Origin: Actinomycetota bacterium
Lineage (GTDB): Bacteria; Actinomycetota; Actinomycetes; Nanopelagicales; Nanopelagicaceae
Length of the DNA stretch: 5,431 nt
Assembly (NCBI GenBank): GCA_009699825.1
Contig: WLNM01000081.1
Coordinates: 1-5,431, forward strand
Direction of reading: 5' to 3'
Position numbers and translations under genes: made by a program. This document shows, piece by piece, positions 1 through 5,415 of this stretch (the stretch's first letter is position 1; each line of letters begins with the position of its first letter). A model generated the notes under the pieces. The model was not told the origin of the DNA, did no database searches, and saw only the letters and a program-made list of their open reading frames with translations.

Positions 1-16
1 TTTGGCACAAGCCGAA

Positions 17-33
17 CTGCGGAACGTCCGTAG
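17..33 (+). other. Candidate recombinase core site, left copy
   Basis: CTGCGGAACGTCCGTAG is a near-palindrome: 7-base arms around the central ACG, with 6 of 7 arm positions complementary. It sits in the non-coding part of the terminal repeat. Tyrosine recombinases bind imperfect inverted arms around a short crossover region, usually 6-8 bases, so the real arm and spacer limits may differ from those given. It is the best dyad in the 55-base leader, but no binding or crossover evidence can be read from sequence alone. Confidence 0.35.
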
Positions 34-43
34 ATCGACTACC

Positions 44-50
44 GAAAGGA
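44..50 (+). promoter_or_regulatory. Ribosome binding site of surface protein 1
   Basis: GAAAGGA lies five adenines upstream of the ATG at 56. It decides the start: the frame stays open to base 2 (a TTG), but that longer version has no ribosome binding site in view and would add 18 charged residues before a normal signal peptide. Confidence 0.8.
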
Positions 51-55
51 AAAAA

Positions 56-1774
56 ATGTCTACAAAGACAACATTTAAGCGCGTTGCGCTTATCGCTGTT
101 GCATCACTGGGTCTTGGTGTTCTTACATCAATCGCTCCAGCGAATGCAGATATTCCTGAATTAACTCATGGAATTATTGTTAACACTCCAGAAACTCTAG
201 AAGCTGCTTACACGGGTGATCCTGTTGGATCAGAAGTTGAAGTAACTCAGACTTCTGGTGCATTTAACTCAGTTCAAATCACAGTTGATGGTGTTTCAGT
301 AGTTACTGTTTCAGGTGCAACTCTCTCAGCTGCAATTGGTGAGCCAACAGCAATTGAAGCAGATAAGAAATCTGCATCTCAGACTGCTGACTCTGACTAC
401 ACAATTTCAACAAAAACAGCTGGCACAATTACAGTTAAAAGTTTCGATGCTGCTGGTGGAGATGTTGATTTAACAAGCCCGGTCACAACGCTAACAATTA
501 CTGTTACTGATGCAGCTTCACTCAAGGTATCTGCTGCTAACTCAACTTCAATTATTGACTCAGATGCTGTTGACGGTACATCTACAAAAGATGAAACCGT
601 TGTTGGAGTAGGTATTGGCAATGAAGGTGAACAAGTTGCAGAAATCAACGTTGTAATCAATAACGGTGACGGTGCTGGCGATCCTATGAATGGCGAAACT
701 GTTACTGCTGTTGTATCAGGTGCAGGATTAGTCCAGGGCGGCGGCGTTGCAGCACGTGTAGCTACTGACGAAACTGCCGGTGGCGGACTTGCCTCATTCA
801 GCGTTCAATCCGATGGCACTGCAGGTACAGGCACAATCACAATCAGTGTCGGAAAAATTGTTATTGGAACTGAAAAGGTAACTTTCTCAGGTGCACCAAA
901 GACAATTACTGCTACACAGAATCTCAAGGTTGCTGGTGCGGACCCTCTCGGTACAACTGATGCACCAAATGCCGATGGATCTCACAACGGTGCTGTAACG
1001 CTAACCGTTAAAGACAAAGATGGAATTCTTGTGCCAAATGCACTAGACATTACCAACTTCGGCGACAGCAAGTACAAGATCGTAGGAACTTCATCTGATA
1101 AAACTATCTTCGAAAGTATGGCTAAAGGCGATGCCGATATTAGTTCTAATGGCGATGGAACTTACGAAGTTGTTGTAAACGCAGTTTCAACTACTTCTGG
1201 CAAGTCAGCATCACTTACATTCACTGTTGTAGATGTAAATGATGATGATGCAGTGCTTGCAACTTCATCTGCTGTTTCATTTGCAGTTGGTGGAGACGAA
1301 ATTGCTAAGCTTTCTCTTGGTTTTGACAAGGCAGTTTATGCACCAGGTGAAAAGGCAAAGCTAGTCTTGACAGCTAAAGACTCAGATGGATTTGCTGTTG
1401 CAGATGGCACTTACCAAGTGTTCGCAGCCGATGGAGATGCGTTTGCTGGATTATCAGCAAGCTTTGCAACAACATCAGCACCATTTAGCTATGCAGCAGA
1501 AGAGGACCCAGGCGATGGCACTGGTACATCATTTATTGGTGGCGTAGCGACTTCATCAATGTTTGCTCCACTAGTCGGTGGACCAATCGTTGCATCAGGA
1601 ACCCTGACTACTTCAGGTAGCTTGGCAACTGCACTTGATGGAACTGACATCGAAGCATCATCAACAGTGTCAACTTCTGGTGGAACTGCTGCACAGATCA
1701 CATCACTACTTAAGAAGATCAACGCATTGACTAAACTCATTGCAAAGATCCAGAAGAAGCTTGGAATTAAGTAA
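56..1774 (+). CDS. Secreted S-layer-like surface protein 1
   Basis: A 572-residue exported protein, probably a structural surface (S-layer-like) protein or adhesin; no enzyme motif is visible. Residues 1-31 form a signal peptide: basic start (KTTFKR), hydrophobic core, and APANA before cleavage. The mature part is rich in Thr, Ala, Gly, Ser and Asp, and I see no Cys or Trp. It reads as successive beta-sandwich (Ig-like) segments, with landmarks SGAPKTIT near residue 278, GAVTLTVKDKDGILVPNA at 312-329, and DKAVYAPGEKAKLVLTAKD from 424, which resembles bacterial Ig-like domains. The last 27 residues (546-572) form a basic Ile/Leu heptad helix, possibly a coiled coil or wall-binding tail; there is no LPXTG motif. 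It is homologous along its whole length to surface protein 2, with the greatest divergence just after the signal peptide and in loops. The promoter presumably lies left of the window. The S-layer role is inferred. Confidence 0.8.
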   Translation: MSTKTTFKRVALIAVASLGLGVLTSIAPANADIPELTHGIIVNTPETLEAAYTGDPVGSEVEVTQTSGAFNSVQITVDGVSVVTVSGATLSAAIGEPTAIEADKKSASQTADSDYTISTKTAGTITVKSFDAAGGDVDLTSPVTTLTITVTDAASLKVSAANSTSIIDSDAVDGTSTKDETVVGVGIGNEGEQVAEINVVINNGDGAGDPMNGETVTAVVSGAGLVQGGGVAARVATDETAGGGLASFSVQSDGTAGTGTITISVGKIVIGTEKVTFSGAPKTITATQNLKVAGADPLGTTDAPNADGSHNGAVTLTVKDKDGILVPNALDITNFGDSKYKIVGTSSDKTIFESMAKGDADISSNGDGTYEVVVNAVSTTSGKSASLTFTVVDVNDDDAVLATSSAVSFAVGGDEIAKLSLGFDKAVYAPGEKAKLVLTAKDSDGFAVADGTYQVFAADGDAFAGLSASFATTSAPFSYAAEEDPGDGTGTSFIGGVATSSMFAPLVGGPIVASGTLTTSGSLATALDGTDIEASSTVSTSGGTAAQITSLLKKINALTKLIAKIQKKLGIK

Positions 1775-1840
1775 TTAATTCCTAGTACTTCCTACCGAAG
1801 CCCGGTTCTCTCGAAAGAGGGGGCCGGGCTTCGGTCTTTT
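1689..1840 (+). repeat. Inner inverted repeat, left copy (3' ends)
   Basis: This stretch covers the last 27 codons and the terminator of surface protein 1. It matches the reverse complement of 3611-3764 with only a few differences: two synonymous changes in the coding part, one indel shortly after the stop codon, and changes in the A/G run of the terminator loop. Such near-identity at nucleotide level, beside diverged coding sequence, suggests conversion or strong constraint. Recombination here would flip only the recombinase genes and leave the surface proteins unchanged. Confidence 0.92.
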
Positions 1841-1842
1841 TT
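1794..1842 (+). terminator. Intrinsic terminator of surface protein 1
   Basis: A perfect 12-bp GC-rich stem (ACCGAAGCCCGG at 1794-1805 with 1824-1835) extends inward through several G-T pairs to a GAAA tetraloop at 1813-1816. It is followed by C and six T at 1837-1842. It starts 19 bases after the stop codon. The U-run is on the plus strand only. It separates the surface gene from the recombinases; leaky readthrough could still supply some recombinase mRNA. Confidence 0.93.
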
Positions 1843-1976
1843 GTGGAGTTTTTATTTTGTAATAAATATTTATTTGGGAGATACATCTCATACTTTTTAT
1901 GTATAAGGAATTAGTAGTTCAGTAAATTTGAGAAAGAATTATTTATCTTCTTAGTTTAATATTTTCACTTACGTTC

Positions 1977-1984
1977 AAAGGGGG
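1977..1984 (+). promoter_or_regulatory. Ribosome binding site of recombinase 1
   Basis: AAAGGGGG ends four bases before the GTG at 1989. The purine run supports this non-ATG start; the next in-frame Met is residue 69, which would cut through the DNA-binding domain. The five-G run is notable because recombinase 2 also has a G-run at this place. Confidence 0.65.
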
Positions 1985-1988
1985 TGAA
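1978..1988 (+). repeat. 11-bp inverted repeat flanking recombinase 1, left
   Basis: AAGGGGGTGAA directly precedes the GTG start and is exactly inverted at 2784-2794. The arms are about 800 bases apart. The match may be chance, but both copies lie in non-coding DNA on either side of the same gene. Confidence 0.5.
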
Positions 1989-2744
1989 GTGAAGTTCGGG
2001 GATTTTGCTGGAGCGACAATTGCTTCACTTCCCATACGAAAGAAGACACGAGCAAATTATGTGTCTGCATATAAGTGTCATATTGCTCCGAAACTTGAGA
2101 GCAAAAAAATTAGCAAAATTACTCGTGAAGAGATTCAAGAAGTACTTGTTGGATTACCGAGTCAGACCGCGCATACTGTTTTAGCGGTTATGAAGACTTT
2201 ATTTCGTGAGGCTGAATATCGTAAATTAATTAAATACTCTCCAACTGATGGAGTGAAGGCACCGACGAAGATTGTTGCTGCTAGAAAATTTATTCCTTTT
2301 GAAGAGTTAGATACTTATGATTTTGGTAAATACAATTCGCATATTCGTTTTCTGGCAGTGCACGGATTGCGTTGGGGAGAAGCAGTTGCGCTGACCCACG
2401 AGGATGTTCGAAATGGGCGTATTTATATTACGAAGTCCATTCACGGGGCTACGAAGTCACAATCAGGTATGCGATCTGTGCCGCAAGTAAGTGAATTCAA
2501 GCCTTTCCCGACTACCCCACGACCTCTCAGGAGGGTTCTAAGCCCTCACGGAGTCACCATCCACTCTCTGCGCCATACCTACGCTTACTTCCTTAAAACC
2601 CAAGGTGTGCACGTAACAACTGCTCAGCGATTGCTCGGTCACTCTGATCCACGCGTAACCATGGCTGTGTACACACAGGTGTTAGATACTGAAATTGATG
2701 ATGTAGGCGTAATGCTCCGAAAAGCAGTTAGTTGGAATATTTAA
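1989..2744 (+). CDS. Tyrosine site-specific recombinase 1
   Basis: A 251-residue tyrosine recombinase (phage integrase/XerC family) that should cut and rejoin DNA through a covalent 3'-phosphotyrosine intermediate. Residues 1 to about 95 form the helical core-binding domain; the catalytic domain follows. The full catalytic set is visible: R128 (HGLRWGEA), K156 (ATKSQSGMR), H192 and R195 (HSLRH), H218 (LLGHSD) and nucleophile Y228 (VYTQV). No arm-binding domain precedes it, so it resembles compact Xer or FimB/FimE inverting enzymes rather than lambda-type integrases, and simple sites are expected. It begins with GTG; the start is supported by the nearby G-rich site and by alignment with recombinase 2. 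The likely substrate is the terminal inverted repeats, which is inferred from position. Base use turns noticeably C-rich from about 2490 compared with the AT-rich first part. Confidence 0.93.
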   Translation: MKFGDFAGATIASLPIRKKTRANYVSAYKCHIAPKLESKKISKITREEIQEVLVGLPSQTAHTVLAVMKTLFREAEYRKLIKYSPTDGVKAPTKIVAARKFIPFEELDTYDFGKYNSHIRFLAVHGLRWGEAVALTHEDVRNGRIYITKSIHGATKSQSGMRSVPQVSEFKPFPTTPRPLRRVLSPHGVTIHSLRHTYAYFLKTQGVHVTTAQRLLGHSDPRVTMAVYTQVLDTEIDDVGVMLRKAVSWNI

Positions 2745-2783
2745 TTCACGCTTAGATTTACCATTTAAGTTACACCCTTGTCA

Positions 2784-2794
2784 TTCACCCCCTT
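2784..2794 (-). repeat. 11-bp inverted repeat flanking recombinase 1, right
   Basis: TTCACCCCCTT is the reverse complement of 1978-1988. It lies 40 bases after the stop codon of recombinase 1. Confidence 0.5.
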
Positions 2795-2841
2795 GTTTTG
2801 TCAGCGTTAGCGAGGACCCTATGGGCACTAATTAATTTCTC

Positions 2842-2848
2842 GGGGGGG
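2842..2848 (+). promoter_or_regulatory. G-run ribosome binding site of recombinase 2
   Basis: Seven consecutive G lie just before ATATG, with the start codon at 2851. The run can pair with the pyrimidine-rich 16S rRNA tail, but it is an unusual form for a ribosome binding site. Length changes by strand slippage could alter translation. Confidence 0.5.
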
Positions 2849-2850
2849 AT

Positions 2851-3594
2851 ATGAATTTTGATTTATTTGCAATAAAAGTAATTCGAACACTTCCAATACG
2901 TAATAAAACTCGTGTTAATTATTTATCAAATTACAAGTGCCACATCAAACCATTTCTAGGAAGAAAAGAACTCGAACATGTGCGTAGATCAGATATTCAA
3001 GAATTGATTATTGGATTACCCCCACAAACATCTGCACTCACTCTTGCGGTAATTAAAACGATTTTTCGAGAAGCAATCGATAGAGAATTAATTGACTACT
3101 CTCCAGCCACACGAGTAAAAGGGCCTGCGAGAATTATTAAGGCGAAGAAATTTCTGACATGGGAGCAACTTTCAACTGAGAATTTCGGAAAATACGACAC
3201 CCAAATCAAATTCTTAGCCCTTCACGGACTTCGCTGGGGCGAAGCAATGGTTTTAACCCCTGAAGATTTCCACGACGGACGAGTCTTTATTACCAAGTCC
3301 ATCCATGGTGCAACCAAGTCACAATCATCAATCCGCTCTGTTCCGCACGTCAGTGAATTCAAGAAGTTGCCCGAGACTCCAAAGGCTCTGCGCCGAGTAT
3401 TGGCGCCTTACGGCGTGCATATTCACTCATTGCGGCACACATATGCGTACCTTTTAAAGTCCCAGAATGTGCACGTAACAACTGCCCAGCGCTTGCTTGG
3501 CCACTCTGACCCGCGAGTGACTCTTAATGTGTACACACAAGTGCTCGATAACGAGATTGAAGATGTGGGCGACTTGCTTCGGAAATTAGTTTAG
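2851..3594 (+). CDS. Tyrosine site-specific recombinase 2
   Basis: A 247-residue paralogue of recombinase 1, about 64% identical by my hand count over an ungapped alignment. Identity is roughly half in the first 100 residues and over 70% beyond them. All catalytic residues are kept at the same numbers: R128, K156, H192, R195, H218 and Y228. The helical core-binding domain (about 1-95), which contacts the arms of the site, is the divergent part, so the pair may differ in site preference or direction. This recalls the tandem FimB/FimE recombinases, where one enzyme inverts both ways and the other mostly one way. The ATG follows a run of seven G and aligns with the start of recombinase 1. The gene stops 16 bases before the hairpin that ends surface gene 2 on the other strand. 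The plus strand has no U-run there, so its transcript may run on as antisense RNA to surface gene 2. Confidence 0.93.
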   Translation: MNFDLFAIKVIRTLPIRNKTRVNYLSNYKCHIKPFLGRKELEHVRRSDIQELIIGLPPQTSALTLAVIKTIFREAIDRELIDYSPATRVKGPARIIKAKKFLTWEQLSTENFGKYDTQIKFLALHGLRWGEAMVLTPEDFHDGRVFITKSIHGATKSQSSIRSVPHVSEFKKLPETPKALRRVLAPYGVHIHSLRHTYAYLLKSQNVHVTTAQRLLGHSDPRVTLNVYTQVLDNEIEDVGDLLRKLV

Positions 3595-3610
3595 AAAAAA
3601 TCGCTTGTAT

Positions 3611-3658
3611 AAAAGACCGAAGCCCGGCCCCCCCTTTTCGAGAGAACCGGGCTTCGGT
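3611..3658 (-). terminator. Intrinsic terminator of surface protein 2
   Basis: It has the same 12-bp stem as the terminator of surface protein 1 (3616-3627 with 3647-3658). The loop carries seven G instead of five on the sense strand, and the stem is followed by C and only four T before ATAC. It works on the minus strand. Read from the recombinase side it has a hairpin but no U-run. Confidence 0.87.
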
Positions 3659-3764
3659 AGGAAGTACTTAGGAATTAATTACTTAATTCCAAGCTTCTTC
3701 TGGATCTTTGCAATGAGCTTAGTCAATGCATTGATCTTCTTAAGTAGTGATGTGATCTGTGCAG
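3611..3764 (-). repeat. Inner inverted repeat, right copy (3' ends)
   Basis: This is the partner of 1689-1840, two bases longer. It covers the last 27 codons and the terminator of surface protein 2. Both gene copies encode an identical 27-residue C-terminus. Confidence 0.92.
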
Positions 3765-5376
3765 AATTTCCTGCAGCAGCTGATGAGACTGTCATTGATA
3801 CCGTAACAGCAAGTTCGTCTGCGGCTGTGTCAAGCTCCGCAGTCTCAGCAGTTGTACCTGAAACAGATACTGGACCACCGATTAGTGGTGCGAACATTGT
3901 TGCAGTAGCAATACCACCAGTAAATGCTGTACCGGTATCTGTATCATCTGCATAGCTGAATGGTGCTGAAGTTGTTGATGTACTTGCAACCAGCCCAGCA
4001 AATTCTTCGCTGTTTGCGGTGAACACATCATATGCTCCATCAGCAACTGCAAATCCATCAGCATCCTTAGCTGTCAAGGTTAGCGTGATCTTGTCACCAG
4101 GTGCGTAAACAGCCTTATCTGATGAAAGAACAAGACTCGCAATTGTTTCTCCGCCGACTGCAAACTTAACAGCTGCTGAAGTTGCAAGAACTGTATCATC
4201 GTCATCTGTATCCACGATTGTGTATGTAACAGATGCTGACTTACCAGATGTACTAGTTGCAGTTTCAGCAACTACTTCGTATGTTCCATCGTCATTGTTG
4301 CCAATGGTTCCGGCACCCTTAGTAAATCCCTTGATAATTGTCTTATCAGAAGATGTTGCAACGATTTCGTAGTTATCTTCTCCGTCTGCATTTGGAACAA
4401 GTATTCCATCCTTGTCTTTTACAGTAAGAGTTACTGCGCCATCTTCAGCGTCAACTGTACCGAATGTGTCAGTTCCTGGACCAACTTTGTAGTTCTGAGT
4501 AACAGTAATTGTCTTTGGAGCACCTGAGAAAGTAACCTTTTCAGTTGCGATAACAGTTTTACCATCACTGATTGTGATTGTTCCAGTACCAGAAGTACCA
4601 TCCGCATGAACGGTAAAGGCTGCGAAACCTGCATCAACTTCTGTAGTTGCAACACGCGCTGGATTTGCTCCATCACCCAGGACTAGACCGGCTCCTGTAA
4701 TAACAGCCGACAATGTGTCGCCATCAATTGGATTCTTTGCAGCTGTACCATCAACAACACCAAGTTCGATTGTTGCAACTTCACCGTCGTTTCCAACGCC
4801 TACTGCTGTAACGGTATCGTCCTTAGTTTTTCCATCGTTTCCATTGTCGTAGTTCTCGCCAATTACGATCTCAGCATCGTCATCCGTTGTGATAATCGAC
4901 TTTGAATTTGCTGCAGATACTTTCAGTTGTGCCGCATCGATAACTGTGATTTCTACTGTTTCAGTTACAGTAGTTGATGTAACGCCACCATCGGTTTCAA
5001 AGAACTTAACTGTAATTGTTCCAGCGCTCTTTGTTGGGATCTTGTACGTAATTGGCTCTTCACCTGTTTGAGACGCAGAAAGCCCATCAGCATCAACAGT
5101 TGCTTCTTCTACAGTAGCTGCAACACTGAGTTTTGAGCCTGAAATAGTTACAACACCTTCTTTTGCATCAGCAGTTGTTATTGATACGAAGTTGTTAGCA
5201 CCAGAAGTCTGATCAATTGACAATGTGTCTGAATCATCGTCAAAAGTTCCACCTGGTGTTGAACCCGTAAAGATTGCTGCAGCTGCATTCGCTGGAGCGA
5301 TTGATGTAAGAACACCAAGACCCAGTGATGCAACAGCGATAAGCGCAACGCGCTTAAATGTTGTCTTTGTAGACAT
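3679..5376 (-). CDS. Secreted S-layer-like surface protein 2
   Basis: A 565-residue exported protein, the alternative partner of surface protein 1. The 31-residue signal peptide is identical in protein and DNA. The mature protein starts AAAAIFTG and is unlike its partner for the next few dozen residues. The body is then collinear and related: SGAPKTIT near 284, GAVTLTVKDKDGILVPNA at 313-330 (identical to protein 1) and DKAVYAPGDKITLTLTAKD from 420. These again look like tandem Ig-like beta domains. It is rich in Thr, Ala, Asp and Val, with no Cys or Trp seen. The last 27 residues (539-565) match protein 1 exactly and form a basic Ile/Leu heptad helix, perhaps for wall attachment or assembly. 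The frame is open to 5430, but the ATG at 5376 follows the ribosome binding site and starts the signal peptide. In the orientation given it is probably silent if the promoter is on the left flank, and active if it is on the right. Confidence 0.8.
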   Translation of the reverse strand: MSTKTTFKRVALIAVASLGLGVLTSIAPANAAAAIFTGSTPGGTFDDDSDTLSIDQTSGANNFVSITTADAKEGVVTISGSKLSVAATVEEATVDADGLSASQTGEEPITYKIPTKSAGTITVKFFETDGGVTSTTVTETVEITVIDAAQLKVSAANSKSIITTDDDAEIVIGENYDNGNDGKTKDDTVTAVGVGNDGEVATIELGVVDGTAAKNPIDGDTLSAVITGAGLVLGDGANPARVATTEVDAGFAAFTVHADGTSGTGTITISDGKTVIATEKVTFSGAPKTITVTQNYKVGPGTDTFGTVDAEDGAVTLTVKDKDGILVPNADGEDNYEIVATSSDKTIIKGFTKGAGTIGNNDDGTYEVVAETATSTSGKSASVTYTIVDTDDDDTVLATSAAVKFAVGGETIASLVLSSDKAVYAPGDKITLTLTAKDADGFAVADGAYDVFTANSEEFAGLVASTSTTSAPFSYADDTDTGTAFTGGIATATMFAPLIGGPVSVSGTTAETAELDTAADELAVTVSMTVSSAAAGNSAQITSLLKKINALTKLIAKIQKKLGIK

Positions 5377-5381
5377 TTTTT

Positions 5382-5388
5382 TCCTTTC
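5382..5388 (-). promoter_or_regulatory. Ribosome binding site of surface protein 2
   Basis: GAAAGGA on the minus strand, five bases before the ATG at 5376. It is identical to the site of surface protein 1 because both lie in the terminal repeat. Confidence 0.8.
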
Positions 5389-5398
5389 GGTAGTCGAT

Positions 5399-5415
5399 CT
5401 ACGGACGTTCCGCAG
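5399..5415 (-). other. Candidate recombinase core site, right copy
   Basis: This is the reverse-complement copy of the near-palindrome at 17-33, inside the right terminal repeat and upstream of surface protein 2. Its inverted orientation relative to the left copy is the arrangement that gives inversion rather than excision. Confidence 0.35.

Larger units (their letters stand above)
1..149 (+). repeat. Left terminal inverted repeat (149 bp, perfect)
   Basis: Bases 1-149 equal the reverse complement of 5283-5431 without a mismatch; position 150 (a) is the first difference. The repeat holds 55 untranslated bases, the ribosome binding site and codons 1-31 of the surface protein. It therefore stops one base after the ANA signal peptidase site, and that last base may be shared by chance because both next codons begin with G. 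All synonymous positions agree, although the rest of the genes has diverged widely. This points to recent or recurrent recombination or conversion in this stretch. The outer limit is unknown because the repeat reaches the window edge. Confidence 0.97.
1843..1988 (+). promoter_or_regulatory. AT-rich gap with palindromes and weak promoter
   Basis: This non-coding stretch precedes recombinase 1. It holds a perfect 14-bp palindrome, AATAAATATTTATT (1861-1874), and the dyad GAGAT-AC-ATCTC (1878-1889). A possible promoter is TTGGGA (1874-1879), an 18-base spacer and TATGTA (1898-1903); another TTGAGA at 1928-1933 lacks a convincing partner. Either could drive the recombinases, and the palindromes could be operator or recombinase-binding sites. 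All of these are weak matches. Confidence 0.35.
2745..2850. other. Gap between the two recombinase genes
   Basis: These 106 non-coding bases show no terminator hairpin, and the two recombinases could be co-transcribed. TTGTCA at 2798-2803 is a fair -35 hexamer, but the best -10 (TATGGG at 2820) is poor. TTCACCCCCTT (2784-2794) is the exact reverse complement of 1978-1988, the ribosome binding region of recombinase 1. Confidence 0.5.

Noticed and set aside
2..36. Promoter inside the terminal repeat (TTGGCA at 2-7 with TAGATC at 31-36)
   Set aside because: The spacing of 23 bases is too long and the -10 match is poor; an outside promoter is more likely.
39..46. Shared word CTACCGAA in the leader (39-46) and at the terminator (1792-1799) as a recombination site
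   Set aside because: Eight bases without dyad symmetry are easily met by chance, and the second copy is part of the terminator stem.
2..55. Longer N-terminus of surface protein 1 from a TTG at base 2 (and the same for protein 2 from 5430)
   Set aside because: The ATG 54 bases further in has a ribosome binding site and begins a normal signal peptide; the extension is charged and would bury it.
397..660. Minus-strand frames inside surface gene 1 (also 1489-1740)
   Set aside because: These are shadows of the Val/Thr/Ala/Ser-rich coding sequence with no ribosome binding site or recognisable protein.
3605..3955. Plus-strand open frame of 116 codons across the terminator and the 3' end of surface gene 2
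   Set aside because: It is antisense to a real gene, its first part is the terminator hairpin, and its composition is that of a shadow frame.
3882..4676. Short minus-strand frames inside surface gene 2 rich in Leu, Gln and His
   Set aside because: They are alternative frames of a Thr/Ala/Ser-rich gene; the amino acid bias is an artefact of the frame.
4889..5071. Plus-strand 60-codon frame inside surface gene 2
   Set aside because: It is antisense to the coding sequence and mirrors the shadow frame in surface gene 1.
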